Below are positions 49,486 through 58,698 of a stretch of DNA of 64,000 nucleotides, piece after piece. Within the stretch, counting starts at the first letter, position 1. Each line of letters opens with the position of its first letter. This stretch comes from Actinoplanes regularis (GTDB lineage: Bacteria > Actinomycetota > Actinomycetes > Mycobacteriales > Micromonosporaceae), in NCBI RefSeq assembly GCF_900188005.1, contig NZ_FZNR01000027.1, positions 52,168 through 116,167 of the forward strand. The letters run 5' to 3'. A model generated the notes under the pieces. That model ran no database searches and was not told where the DNA came from. It saw nothing but the letters and a program-made list of their open reading frames with translations. Position numbers and translations under genes: made by a program.

Positions 49486-50943
49486 ATGGCCATCGACGCG
49501 CCCGTCGGGCATTCCGGTAAGACGTTCTTCGGTCAGCCGCGTCCGCTGGCCAACCTGTTCGGCGTGGAACTGTGGGAACGGTTCTCGTTCTACGGCATGC
49601 AGGGCATCCTGCTCATCTACCTCTACTACCCGGCGGCCGAGGGCGGGCTCGGCATCGATCAGGGGACCGCGACCAGCATCGTCGGCGCGTACGGCGGAGC
49701 CGTCTACCTCTCCACCGTCCTCGGCGCCTGGGCCGCCGACCGCCTGTTCGGCTCGGAGCGGGTGCTGTTCCTGAGCGCGGTGCTGGTGATGTTCGGCCAC
49801 ATCGCGCTGGCGTTGCTGTCCGGGCCGCTCGGGGTGGGCGTCGGCCTGGTGCTGATCGCGATCGGCAGTGGCGGTGTCAAGGCGAACGCGACGTCGCTGG
49901 TCGGCACCCTCTACGACGAGCACGACGAGCGCCGCGACGCCGGGTTCGCGCTGTTCTACCTGGGCGTCAACCTGGGGGCGCTGGCCGGGCCGCTGCTGAC
50001 CGGGCTGCTGCAGGAGACCGCCGGCTTCCACTACGGGTTCGGGCTGGCCGCGGTCGGCATGGCGATCGGGCTGACGCAGTACACGCTGAGCCGCCGCAAC
50101 CTGCCCGGTGAGGGCCGGGAGGTGCCGAACCCGCTGCCCGCGTCCCGCCTGCCGGTGGCTGTGGGCGTGCTGTTCGGCGGGATCGCGGTCATCGTCCTCT
50201 CGGCGTTGACGTGGATGTCCGCGGACCGGTTGTCGACGGTCGTGGTCGTGCTCAGCGTCGTCGCCGCGACGGCCTACTTCGCGGTGATCCTGTCCAGCCC
50301 GCGGGTCTCGCCCCGGGAGCGCCGGCGGGTGCTGGCGTTCCTGCCGATGTTCCTGGCCAGTGCCGCGTTCTGGTCGCTGTACCAGCAGCAGTTCACGGTC
50401 GTGACGATCTACTCGGACGAGCGGCTGGACCGCGATCTCGGCGGCTGGGAGATGCCGGTCTCCTGGGTGCAGTCGATCAACCCGGTCTTCATCATCGTGC
50501 TCTCCGGCGTGTTCGCCGCGCTCTGGACCCGCCTGGGCGACCGGCAGCCCTCCAGCCCGGTCAAGTTCGCCGCCGGAACGGTGCTGATGGGCGTCGCGTT
50601 CCTGCTCTTCCTGCCGCTGGCCGGGGGCGGTCCGCACAGTGCCCCGCTGCTCGCGCTGGCCGGCATCCTGCTGGTCTTCACGGTGGCGGAACTGCTGCTG
50701 TCGCCGGTGGGACTGTCGCTGACGACCAAGCTGGCGCCGCACGCGTTCCAGACGCAGATGGTGGCGCTCTTCTTCCTGTCGGTGGCGCTGGGCACGGCGG
50801 CGTCCGGGACGCTCGCCCGGTTCTACAGCGCTGATCATGAGACGGCGTACTTCGGTATCCTCGGCGCCGTGGCGATCGTTCTGGGAGTGGCGCTGGCGGC
50901 GGCCAGTCGTCCGATCTCGCGGCTGATGGGTGGCGTCCGCTGA
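49486..50943 (+). CDS. POT/PTR2 family peptide transporter
   Basis: A 485-residue proton-coupled oligopeptide MFS transporter with about 14 hydrophobic segments. The proton-coupling motif is ELWERFSFYGM (ExxER) in helix 1. The family signature around GLVLIAIGSGGVKANATSL, GFALFYLGVNLGAL and the helix 8 region FWSLYQQQFTV is present. It imports di- and tripeptides. Its TGA overlaps the probable start of the downstream HAD-like gene. Confidence 0.92.
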   Translation: MAIDAPVGHSGKTFFGQPRPLANLFGVELWERFSFYGMQGILLIYLYYPAAEGGLGIDQGTATSIVGAYGGAVYLSTVLGAWAADRLFGSERVLFLSAVLVMFGHIALALLSGPLGVGVGLVLIAIGSGGVKANATSLVGTLYDEHDERRDAGFALFYLGVNLGALAGPLLTGLLQETAGFHYGFGLAAVGMAIGLTQYTLSRRNLPGEGREVPNPLPASRLPVAVGVLFGGIAVIVLSALTWMSADRLSTVVVVLSVVAATAYFAVILSSPRVSPRERRRVLAFLPMFLASAAFWSLYQQQFTVVTIYSDERLDRDLGGWEMPVSWVQSINPVFIIVLSGVFAALWTRLGDRQPSSPVKFAAGTVLMGVAFLLFLPLAGGGPHSAPLLALAGILLVFTVAELLLSPVGLSLTTKLAPHAFQTQMVALFFLSVALGTAASGTLARFYSADHETAYFGILGAVAIVLGVALAAASRPISRLMGGVR

Positions 50944-51416
50944 GCCCCCTGGCCGTTTTCGACGTGGACGGTGTGGTCGCCGACGTGCGGCACCGGCTGC
51001 GGCACATCGCGAGCCGGCCGAAGGACTGGCAGGCGTTCTTCGCGGCCGCGGGCCGGGATCCGGTGCTGCGCCCCGGGGCCGACCTGGTGCACGAGTACGC
51101 CCGCGATCACGATCTGATCTGGCTCACCGGCCGCCCGGAGCGGCTGCGGACCGTGACCGAGCGTTGGTTCACGGCGCACGAGTTGCCGGCCGGGCGCCTG
51201 CTGATGCGGCCCGATCACGATCGGCGACCGGCCCGCGACTTCAAGGCCGGCCGCCTGCGGAAACTCTCGGCCGAGGGCGTCATCGCGGTGGTCGTCGACG
51301 ACGATCCGGACGTGGTGCTCCGATTGAAGAAGGATGGCTTTCCGGTACGGCTGGCCGACTGGGTGCCGCACGAGAAGTCCCTCCACCAGGCCCAGGAGCG
51401 CGACGGCCGCACCTGA
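50940..51416 (+). CDS. HAD-like phosphatase domain protein, non-canonical CTG start
   Basis: The protein (about 158 residues) has AVFDVDGVVADVRHRL, the DxDGx catalytic loop of HAD/polynucleotide 3'-phosphatases, then LTGRPERLR and VVVDDDPDVVLR. The first in-frame ATG/GTG/TTG is GTG 50964, which would remove the nucleophilic aspartate. An upstream CTG at 50940, overlapping the transporter stop as CTGA, or CTG 50949, must therefore start it. Substrate is unknown. It is co-transcribed with the peptide transporter. Confidence 0.72.
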   Translation: MSPLAVFDVDGVVADVRHRLRHIASRPKDWQAFFAAAGRDPVLRPGADLVHEYARDHDLIWLTGRPERLRTVTERWFTAHELPAGRLLMRPDHDRRPARDFKAGRLRKLSAEGVIAVVVDDDPDVVLRLKKDGFPVRLADWVPHEKSLHQAQERDGRT

Positions 51417-51507
51417 GACGCTCTGGTGGGCGCGACGAACTGGCGGCAGGTCGGGCGTGCCGCCTCGGGTCAGCCGCGCGTCATCGAGCGGGGACGGGGA
51501 TGAACGG

Positions 51508-51762
51508 TCAGACGTCCTGCTCCTGGATCTGGCGGGCTGCCTCGATCAGCAGCTCCCGCGGGATCTCGACGAGCAGCTCACCGTCGGCGACGGCGACGCC
51601 GGTGGCCGCGACGCCCTGCACCAGGACGGTGCCGCGGTCGGTGCGGTAAACGGTCGGGCAGCTGCCGGCACCACACAGGGTGATCACCGGTTCCGCGACG
51701 GTCACCGTGACGGGCGAATCGTCAGTCGCGGCCCGGGGGCCGGCGTCCTCGTGGTTCGTCAT
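51508..51762 (-). CDS. small conserved hypothetical protein
   Basis: An 84-residue protein. The core CGAGSCPTVYRTDRGTVLVQG and VEIPRELLIEAARQI suggests a compact beta fold with a CxxxxC pair, similar to small regulators seen in other actinomycetes. Function is unknown. The ATG at 51762 is 48 bases from the next minus-strand small gene's stop. Confidence 0.6.
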   Translation of the reverse strand: MTNHEDAGPRAATDDSPVTVTVAEPVITLCGAGSCPTVYRTDRGTVLVQGVAATGVAVADGELLVEIPRELLIEAARQIQEQDV

Positions 51763-51810
51763 TCCTCCACGGTAGAAAGTCCGGTTACCACGGACAAGCG
51801 CAGGAAATTC

Positions 51811-52011
51811 TCAACTTGCGGCGGAGTTCGGCAGCAACATCCGCGCGTAGCGGGTCTGATAGTGATCCAGAAGATCGTCGATATCGGTCCGGGCCACCGT
51901 TCTGCGCTGTCTCAAGCGGACGATCGCGCCCATCAGGGCCCTGATCCAAGCCGCCGCGGCCGCGGCCATCGCCGCGTTCGCCTCCGTACTCGGCCTCGCG
52001 ATGCTGGTCAT
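51811..52011 (-). CDS. small protein, doubtful
   Basis: A 66-residue ORF beginning MTSIARPSTEANAAM, with an Ala-rich helix and a C-terminal TDIDDLLDHYQTRYARML segment that looks protein-like. GAAGG lies six bases before the ATG at 52011. The opposite strand also reads a helix here, so coding is not certain. Confidence 0.35.
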   Translation of the reverse strand: MTSIARPSTEANAAMAAAAAAWIRALMGAIVRLRQRRTVARTDIDDLLDHYQTRYARMLLPNSAAS

Positions 52012-52070
52012 CGCGGCCTTCACGACGGCGCGCTGAGCGCGTCCCACCTCGACACGACAGGAGGGATACG

Positions 52071-52301
52071 GTGACCGGTTCACTCGTTGTCGCCGCCATG
52101 CTCACGCTGGGCGTACTTGTTCTGACCGAGCTGGTCGCGGCCGCGCTACCGGTGATCATCGTCATCGCGATGGTGCCGCCGCACGAGCGGGAAGGGCTCG
52201 CCCGGCTCCTCGCCGCCTGCGACAGTTCCCGCAGACTGCGGCTCTGGACGGCTCTCCGGCTGGCCGTCCGGGACCGGCGCGAGAGCATCGGGCGGCACTG
52301 A
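52071..52301 (+). CDS. small membrane protein
   Basis: A 76-residue protein with one or two N-terminal hydrophobic helices (LVVAAMLTLGVLVLTELVAAALPVIIVIAMV, residues 5-35) and a basic C-terminal tail. AGGAGGG precedes the GTG at 52071. No family is recognised. Confidence 0.5.
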   Translation: MTGSLVVAAMLTLGVLVLTELVAAALPVIIVIAMVPPHEREGLARLLAACDSSRRLRLWTALRLAVRDRRESIGRH

Positions 52302-52309
52302 CCCGCGCC

Positions 52310-52337
52310 CGCCCGGCGCCGTGAACGGCGCCGGGCG
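52310..52337. terminator. bidirectional terminator
   Basis: A perfect 12-bp stem (52310-52321 with 52326-52337) and a TGAA loop between the small membrane gene and the convergent GH31 gene. Confidence 0.85.
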
Positions 52338-52340
52338 CGA

Positions 52341-55300
52341 TCAGCCGATGGTGAAGGTGGACGTGTACGGGGTGCGGATCGGCACGCCGCCGGCTCCGGT
52401 GCTGCTCACCTCCGCGACCCTGAGCGTGTACGAGCCCGGCACCAGCGGCGGGCCCGGCGTCCACACCAGGGTTCCCGGTACGGTCTCGGTCACCGTGCCG
52501 GGTACCGCACCGCTCGATCCGGTGACCACCACCGAACCGTCGTAGCCGGCGCCCGTGGGCTGGACGTCCCGCTGGAATGTCACGGTGACCGCGGCCGCCG
52601 TCGCGGCGGTGCTGACCACCAGCGGGTCACGCCAGTACCGGATCGCCAGGTGGAGGTCCGGGACGCCGGGCGTGTCCCAGGCGGTGGACGTGTCGTCGAC
52701 CAGCATGGTGCGGGTTATGCCACCGTCCACTGTGACCGCGCGGTTGTTGGTGCCGACGATCGAGCCCCAGTCCTCGACGGTCTCCCACGTACCGCGGGTG
52801 TATTTGTACTGGATGTCGGTGCCGTCAGGCACCGTGATGGTCGCCTCCCAGACGCCGGCGCCGCGGTCGGTCATAGCCAGTTTGCCGGGGTCCCACGGCC
52901 CGAGTTCGGTGATGTTGCCGGGCAGGTAGAGCGTCGCGCCGGCTGGCGTGCCCGGCGGCGCGAGCACCCGGAAGGTGACGTCGACGGGGCGGACCGGGAC
53001 GGTCAGGGCGGCGGGCAGGGTCGTGGCGCTGCCGTCGGGATTCCGGTACGCGAGCCGGCCGACGACGTTCGCGGTCCGCGGTGACGAGCCGGCCGGCGTG
53101 ACGTCGTACGTGACGGTGAAGGTGTCGCCGGGCGCGAGCGACGCCGCGGTGGCCGGTGTGCGCGGCGTTACCACCCAGCCGGTCGGCGCCTCGACGGTGG
53201 CCGACAGCGCGGTGACGGTGCCCGGCCCGTCGTTGCGGGCGGTCGTCACCAGCCGGCTGGTGGCGCCGGACTGCAGGCCGTCGGGCGCGACGAGGGTCAG
53301 GTCGACGGCCGGCCGCTGTGCCACGGTGAGCGGGCTGCCGTCGTGCGTGACGATCACCCGGCGGGTCGCGGCGGTGGCCGGCACCTCGACGGTGAGCAGG
53401 TGTTTCGCGCTGTCGTAGGACCACTGCGCGGGGCGACCGGCGACCGTGACGACGTGCGGGCGGGAGACGCCGGCGAACGCGAGCGTGTAGCGACGGGTCG
53501 CGGGCGCGCCCGGGTACGTCCCGTCGACCGGCCCCACGGTGAGGGTGGCGCGCCGGCCCTCGTCGTAGCGGACCGGGATCCGCGCGTACTGGCCGTCGCG
53601 GTAGCCGAGGCCGTCGCCGGCGTCGTCGTAGACCGTGGTGCCGCCCGACGCGTGCGGGTAGGCGGTCAGCGTGAGCCGGTCACGGGCCTGCCCGGCGACG
53701 TTGACGCCCGGATCGGCTCCGGCGACCACGCCGCCTGCCCGGACGTACACCGGCATGTGGTCCGGCGTCGCGGCGACCGTGCGGGTGGCCGGGCCGCGGA
53801 ACGTCGTACCGGTGAAGAGGTCGGTCCACGTGCCCGGCGGGAACCACACCGGCGTCGTGGTGCTCAGCCCCGGCTTCGTCACGGGCGCGACCAGCAGCGA
53901 GTCGCCGAGCAGGTACTGGGTGTCGTGCCGGTACGCCTCGTCGAGTTCGGGCCAGTCGAGGTAGAGGGCCCGGGTCATCGGCAGGCCGGTGTCGTAGGTC
54001 TGCCGGGCCGCCGTGTACAGGTACGGCACCAGGGACTCGCGCAGGCGCAGCAGGTCCGCGGCGGGCTTGCCGACGGTGTCCGAGTACTCCCAGGGCAGCC
54101 GGTCGCCGTGGTCGGAGTGCAGGCGCAGGATCGGCTGGAACGCGCCGAGCTGCACCCAGCGCAGGTAGAGGTCGTCGGGCAGGTGCTTGCCCGCGAAGCT
54201 GCCGATGTCGTGGCTGACGTACGACATGCCGATGCTCGCCTCGGCCGGCGTCATCGCGGCGGCGAACGCCAGGCTCGCCCAGTCCGGGCGGGTGTCGCCG
54301 GTGAAGTGGACGGTGCTGCGGTGCTCGGCCCACGGCCCGGAGGGGCCGATCGTCGTGTACGCCGGGAACGACGCCCCGATCCGCGACAGCGAGAATCCGC
54401 GCCGCCCGTGCTCCTCCCCCGCGCGCCGGTACAGCTCGTTGACCCAGCTGTCCGCGGTGACGCCCGGCGTGCCGGCGAGGCTGTCGTCACAGCAGTAGTC
54501 CAGCCACCACTGCCGTACCCCCTGATCCTCGAAGGGTTCGTGCAGTCCGCCGTAGGCGGCGGCCTGGTCCGGATCGGTCCAGTCGAACCGGTACGGGTTC
54601 GGCGCGAAGCTGCTGGTCGCCGGGGTGAGCTTGCCCTTCGCGGCGGTCTGCGCCGCGGCGAAGCGCGGATCGTCGCCGGAGATCGCGGCGTGCACGTTGA
54701 GCGTCGCGTTGACGCCCTGCCGCCGTAGCCCGTCGAGGAACTCCTCCGGTTTCGGGAAGAGGCCGGTGTTCCAGTTCCAGCCGGCCCACTGGTTCGGCGC
54801 CTTCCAGTCCGTGTCGATCACCAGCGAGTCGAGCGGGACGCCGTGCGCGCGGAACGCCGGCAGGAGCTCAGTCCGGTAGTACTCGGCGGTGTACGCCTCG
54901 TACTTGGAGAACCAGTTGCCGAACGCCCACTTGGGCGGAAGCACGGAGGGCCCGGTCAGGGTTCGCAGGTCGGTCAGGCCGCGTTTGTAGTCGTGCCCGT
55001 AGCCGAACAGGTAGCCGTCCTGGTAGGCGCCGGTGCGCGCCGGGCGGGCGGCGACCCAGCCGGCCGCCGTGCGCAGGGCGGTGCCGGTGTCGTCGAGCAG
55101 GTACCAGCCGCCGCGGTTCAGCATGCCGGGATGCAGGGTGAGCTGGTCGACCGGCCCGGCCTGTCCCGCGTAGTAGTCGAGGCCGCGGTACCAGCCGCCG
55201 AGCGCGTCGTCGCGGGCCGGTGACCCGAACGCCGGGTGCACGCTGGTCTGGCGCCCGCCGACCCGCAGCTCGAGCGTGGTGTTGACGGGCGTGACCGGGC

Positions 55301-55637
55301 CGCTCGCCAGCCGGTAGCGCAGCGTCACCGAGCCGGTGGTGACCCGCAGTTCGCCACCACGGGTCGAGGCGGTGAACCGGGTGCGCCCCGGCGCGCGGTC
55401 GACGGCGTTGAGGGTGGGCTGGTCCTCGAAGGAGTCGTCGGCGGCGTATTCGAGCCGCAGCAGCGTGCTGCTGAGCACCTGGACCCGTAGGTGACCGGCC
55501 CGGACGCTCTGCCCGTGCACCTGCGGTGGGCGGGGCGCGGCCAGCGCCGCACCGGGCGTCAGCGCGAGCAGCGGGAGAAGGGTGAGCAGGCCCGCCGTCC
55601 GGGCGAGGAATCCGCGGCCACCGGCATGGATCGACAC
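52341..55637 (-). CDS. secreted GH31 glycosidase with NEW3 and CBM20 domains
   Basis: A 1098-residue secreted enzyme acting on alpha-glucans. Signal peptide ends near residue 34 (TPGAALAAP). About 40-250 is the GH31 N-terminal sheet. The barrel holds the nucleophile in QWWLDYCCDD and the acid/base in HFTGDTRPDWASL, separated by FSLSRIGASFPAY. About 780-866 is an alpha-galactosidase NEW3-like beta sandwich. About 880-980 is CBM20 starch-binding (LYLPGNITELGPWDPGK, YKYTRGTWETVEDW). A final Ig-like domain follows. GTG 55637 has GGGGG upstream. Probable alpha-glucosidase or transglycosidase. Confidence 0.87.
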   Translation of the reverse strand: MSIHAGGRGFLARTAGLLTLLPLLALTPGAALAAPRPPQVHGQSVRAGHLRVQVLSSTLLRLEYAADDSFEDQPTLNAVDRAPGRTRFTASTRGGELRVTTGSVTLRYRLASGPVTPVNTTLELRVGGRQTSVHPAFGSPARDDALGGWYRGLDYYAGQAGPVDQLTLHPGMLNRGGWYLLDDTGTALRTAAGWVAARPARTGAYQDGYLFGYGHDYKRGLTDLRTLTGPSVLPPKWAFGNWFSKYEAYTAEYYRTELLPAFRAHGVPLDSLVIDTDWKAPNQWAGWNWNTGLFPKPEEFLDGLRRQGVNATLNVHAAISGDDPRFAAAQTAAKGKLTPATSSFAPNPYRFDWTDPDQAAAYGGLHEPFEDQGVRQWWLDYCCDDSLAGTPGVTADSWVNELYRRAGEEHGRRGFSLSRIGASFPAYTTIGPSGPWAEHRSTVHFTGDTRPDWASLAFAAAMTPAEASIGMSYVSHDIGSFAGKHLPDDLYLRWVQLGAFQPILRLHSDHGDRLPWEYSDTVGKPAADLLRLRESLVPYLYTAARQTYDTGLPMTRALYLDWPELDEAYRHDTQYLLGDSLLVAPVTKPGLSTTTPVWFPPGTWTDLFTGTTFRGPATRTVAATPDHMPVYVRAGGVVAGADPGVNVAGQARDRLTLTAYPHASGGTTVYDDAGDGLGYRDGQYARIPVRYDEGRRATLTVGPVDGTYPGAPATRRYTLAFAGVSRPHVVTVAGRPAQWSYDSAKHLLTVEVPATAATRRVIVTHDGSPLTVAQRPAVDLTLVAPDGLQSGATSRLVTTARNDGPGTVTALSATVEAPTGWVVTPRTPATAASLAPGDTFTVTYDVTPAGSSPRTANVVGRLAYRNPDGSATTLPAALTVPVRPVDVTFRVLAPPGTPAGATLYLPGNITELGPWDPGKLAMTDRGAGVWEATITVPDGTDIQYKYTRGTWETVEDWGSIVGTNNRAVTVDGGITRTMLVDDTSTAWDTPGVPDLHLAIRYWRDPLVVSTAATAAAVTVTFQRDVQPTGAGYDGSVVVTGSSGAVPGTVTETVPGTLVWTPGPPLVPGSYTLRVAEVSSTGAGGVPIRTPYTSTFTIG

Positions 55638-55769
55638 GACGCCCCCGATCGCGTAACCGAGATGTCACACAATGCAGCGAGCCTCGCCCCGGGAGCGTCG
55701 CCGTGTCAATAGACAAACAACTATCCCTATTTCCGGGTAGATTCCACGGCCGGACGGAAACGGGGTGCG

Positions 55770-56324
55770 ATGATCGGCACGATCAGAGGCGTGGTGCTCG
55801 GCACGGTGGTCCTACTGCCGCTGGCCGCGCTGGCGGCGTGGGCGCTGGCACGCCGCCGGGGCACCGCCGGCGAGACACCGGACCGGGCCTGGCGCAGGTC
55901 GCTGGCCGAGGTCGGCATCGTCTACGGGACGGCGCCGTGGGTATGGATGATCATGCTGCCGGGCAGCCGGGCCGGCGCCGCGGACCGCCGGGTGAGCCTG
56001 GTCCCGCTGCGGGACCTGCTGACGGTCCTGGCTAGCGAGCCGCTGACGGTGACCGTCCAGGTCGTCGGCAACCTCCTGGTCTTCGCCGCGCTGGGGTTCT
56101 TCGCCCCGCTGCGGTTCGCGGCGCTGGCGTCGGTGCCGCGGGTCCTGGCGCTCGCGGCGGGCTGCTCGGCCCTGGTCGAGACCGCGCAGTACGTCCTGCG
56201 GCTGGACCGGGTGTCCTCTGTCGACGACGTGCTGCTCAACGCCGCCGGCGCCGGGCTGGCCGCGCTGGCGTCGCGCCGCTGGTGGCTCGCGCCGCGGAAG
56301 TCACCCGTTTCCCGCCTTTCCTGA
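55770..56324 (+). CDS. VanZ-like membrane protein
   Basis: A 184-residue membrane protein with about four hydrophobic helices. The family segment NLLVFAALGFFAPLRF and SALVETAQYVLRLDRVSSVDDVLLNAAGAGLAA is diagnostic of VanZ. Members confer low-level teicoplanin resistance in enterococci, but general function is unknown. ATG 55770 follows GGGGTGCG. It is divergent from the GH31 gene. Confidence 0.85.
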   Translation: MIGTIRGVVLGTVVLLPLAALAAWALARRRGTAGETPDRAWRRSLAEVGIVYGTAPWVWMIMLPGSRAGAADRRVSLVPLRDLLTVLASEPLTVTVQVVGNLLVFAALGFFAPLRFAALASVPRVLALAAGCSALVETAQYVLRLDRVSSVDDVLLNAAGAGLAALASRRWWLAPRKSPVSRLS

Positions 56325-56434
56325 CCCGGTGCCCGCTTCGGTCCTGCCGGTCACATCCGGTCGCCGGAACGCCATTTGATCTTGGGTGCTCGTCCATGGC
56401 GATACAGGTCGCAATGCCCCACCATCAAGCCGTT

Positions 56435-56755
56435 ATGGACAATCCTCAGTCATCCCCGCCCGGCCCCTACGGCCCGATGTACCCCCAGACGGCCACGCCG
56501 ACCTCGGGGTGGGCCGTCGCGGCGCTCGTTCTCGGCATCGTCAGCGTCCTGGGCGGCTTCTGCCTGCTCGCCATTCCGTGTATCGGCGCGGTGGTCTGCG
56601 GTCACGTCGGCCTGGCCGACACGCGACCCGGCACCAACGGCGGGCGGAGCATGGCGATCGCCGGATTGATCATGGGATACCTGGGCCTGCTGCTCGCGCT
56701 CCTGCTGCTCCTGATCGGCGGCGTCGTCCTGCCGGACCTGCCGTCCACGTTCTGA
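56435..56755 (+). CDS. DUF4190 membrane protein
   Basis: A 106-residue protein. A Pro/Tyr-rich head (PPGPYGPMYP) is followed by two helices (AVAALVLGIVSVLGGFCLLAIPCIGAVV within residues 24-60 and a second from IAGLIMGYLGLLLALLLLL) that match DUF4190. The start is uncertain: ATG 56435 or ATG 56396. Function is unknown. Confidence 0.75.
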   Translation: MDNPQSSPPGPYGPMYPQTATPTSGWAVAALVLGIVSVLGGFCLLAIPCIGAVVCGHVGLADTRPGTNGGRSMAIAGLIMGYLGLLLALLLLLIGGVVLPDLPSTF

Positions 56756-56970
56756 TCAGTCGGCCGGGGTGCCGGTGCCGATCGGGGTGCCGCTGAGCGG
56801 GCGTGCCGAGTTGACCAGGCCGGCCAGGCTGAACGCCTGCGGGATGTTGCCAAGCTGACGGCCGGCGGCCGGGTCGTATTCCCGGCCGACTCGTGGTCGA
56901 GCAGCGCCGCGAAGCAGACGGCCGAGTGAAGGTCGCCGATGAGCGCGTGGTCCTCGATGCGTCCGGGCAT
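56756..56970 (-). pseudogene. GH15 (glucoamylase/trehalase-type) remnant with fused termini
   Basis: The first 27 codons read MPGRIEDHALIGDLHSA then CFAALLDHE, the beginning of GH15 enzymes with a central gap. After a frame change, EYDPAAGRQLGNIPQAFSLAGLVNSA follows, which is the C-terminal end of GH15 proteins. About 550 of the usual 600 residues are missing. It lies directly after DUF4190 and before the copper oxidase gene. Confidence 0.7.
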
Positions 56971-57046
56971 GCCACGACCCCGCTCCCGCCTCCCGGCCGG
57001 GTTCCCTGTCCCGTGGTGGTTGACCGCTCTCGCCGTCCTCAACCAA

Positions 57047-58519
57047 TCAGTGCTGGTGGTGGCCTTGCGGGAGGGTGCGTGACACCTGGTTCTCGGTGCC
57101 CGGTCGCACGACGACGAACTGGCCGACCATGCCCTTGTCCTCGTGGCGAAGGATGTGGCAGTGGTACATGTAGGGAGACAGCGGGTCGATATGGGCGCCG
57201 AACGTGGCGGCCAGCCGTACCTTGGCGTTCTTGGGGATGAAGACGGTGTCCTTGGGGCCCCGCTGGTAGGCGGGGGGCGGCGTGCCGTTGATGTCCAGGA
57301 CGCGAAACGGTGCCTCGTGGATGTGGAAGTTGTGCGCGTAGGTGGTGTTGTGGATTTCCCAGATCTCGTGCGCGCCCGCCGGCACCACCTCGTCGATGCG
57401 GGTCATGTCCATGTCGTTCCCGTTGATCTCGGAGCCGGTCAGCACGAACCTCCGCCTGCGCGCGCCGGCCGGCGGCGGCTCGGCCGGGACGCCACCGAGC
57501 TCGTCCGGTAGTAGCGCCGACTCGGCCAGGGCGCCGGCGGCGACCAGTTTCAGCAGCGTGAAGTCCTCCTCTTCGATGTCGTTGGCCCGCTTCGGATCCT
57601 CGCCCCGCGAGTCGAGCACGGCCTCTTCTCCGGCGGTGAACCGGACGACGATCTCCGCCCGTTCGCCGGGGCTGATCTTCACCCGCTCGACCGTCACCGG
57701 CCGTTCCAGCAGCCCCGCGTCCGTGGCGATCACCTGGAATCGCCGGCCGTCCGCGAAACCCACCCGGTAGACCCGGGCGTTGGAGGCGTTGAGGAGCCGG
57801 AACCGGACCAGCTCGCTGCGGACCTCCAGGGACGGGCCGAAGGTTCCGTTGACCAGGATCCGGTTGCCGAGGAAGCCGAACGTGCCGCCGTCCACGTCTC
57901 CCGTGTTGAGCGCGCCGTCGGCGCCGAACCGTTTGTCCTGGATGATCAGCGGCAGGTCGTCCACGCCGTAGGTGCTCGGCAGGGCGGGGCCGTCGGGGTC
58001 GTCGATCAGCAGGAGCCCGGCCAGTCCCCGGTAGACGTGCATCGCGGTCGTCCCGTGCAGGTGCGGGTGGAACCAGGTGGTCGCGGCCGGCTGCTCGATC
58101 GTCCACTCGGGGCGCCAGGTCGCGCCGGGCTCGATCGTCTGGTGCGGGCCGCCGTCCATCCTGGCCGGCAGGCGCATTCCGTGCCAGTGCAGCGTCGTCA
58201 CCTCGCCGAGCCGGTTCGTCACCGCCATCCGGACCCGGTCGCCGCGGTTCACCCGCACGGTCGGCCCGAGGTAGGGGCCGTTGATGCCCCAGGTCCTCGT
58301 CGTCAGGCCGGGCAGGATCTCGGCGCGTCCGCCGGCCAGCAGGTCCAGGGAGAACTGCTTGGCTCCGTCGGCGGCCGGCTCGGGCTCGGCGAGCGGCGGG
58401 ATCCGCAGCCGGTTGCTGAACGCGGAGCCCTTCGGCCCCTCCCACTCCGACGAGCAGGAGCTGGTGGCCGCGGCCAGCCCGGAAAGGGCACCGGCCAGCA
58501 AGAGGCTCCGCCGTTTCAT
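57047..58519 (-). CDS. multicopper oxidase
   Basis: A 490-residue three-cupredoxin-domain oxidase (CueO/CotA/bilirubin oxidase type). The trinuclear and type 1 copper motifs are complete: TLHWHGMRL, WFHPHLHG, AHNFHIHEAPF and HCHILRHEDKGM. The N-terminus MKRRSLLLAGALSG resembles a Tat signal, and TSSC may be a lipobox. GGAG precedes the ATG at 58519. It is divergent from a two-component system. Probable copper tolerance, pigment or lignin-related phenol oxidation. Confidence 0.93.
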   Translation of the reverse strand: MKRRSLLLAGALSGLAAATSSCSSEWEGPKGSAFSNRLRIPPLAEPEPAADGAKQFSLDLLAGGRAEILPGLTTRTWGINGPYLGPTVRVNRGDRVRMAVTNRLGEVTTLHWHGMRLPARMDGGPHQTIEPGATWRPEWTIEQPAATTWFHPHLHGTTAMHVYRGLAGLLLIDDPDGPALPSTYGVDDLPLIIQDKRFGADGALNTGDVDGGTFGFLGNRILVNGTFGPSLEVRSELVRFRLLNASNARVYRVGFADGRRFQVIATDAGLLERPVTVERVKISPGERAEIVVRFTAGEEAVLDSRGEDPKRANDIEEEDFTLLKLVAAGALAESALLPDELGGVPAEPPPAGARRRRFVLTGSEINGNDMDMTRIDEVVPAGAHEIWEIHNTTYAHNFHIHEAPFRVLDINGTPPPAYQRGPKDTVFIPKNAKVRLAATFGAHIDPLSPYMYHCHILRHEDKGMVGQFVVVRPGTENQVSRTLPQGHHQH

Positions 58520-58664
58520 GTCGACTCCGTTTCTTGAATTGCTGATGGGCGCCTCAATCCTGCGGAACGCATTCGAGAATTGACATCCGGTATTTCCCTG
58601 ACCGGACTGAGCTGCTGATTTGCGTTTCGGGTACATCGGAGGTCGTACGTCCACCCGAGGCGAA

Positions 58665-58679
58665 TACGCATTTTGCGTA
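58665..58679. promoter_or_regulatory. inverted repeat TACGCA-TTT-TGCGTA
   Basis: A perfect 6-3-6 inverted repeat 20 bases before the histidine kinase start, in the divergent gap with the multicopper oxidase. Candidate site for the NarL-type regulator encoded downstream. Confidence 0.5.
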
Positions 58680-58698
58680 CGACGCATAGGGTGTTCAC

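Noticed and set aside
52341..55637. Long plus-strand ORFs opposite the GH31 gene (for example 53343-54728)
   Set aside because: They mirror a gene with signal peptide, GH31 and CBM20 motifs, and their translations are Arg/Val/Gly-biased.
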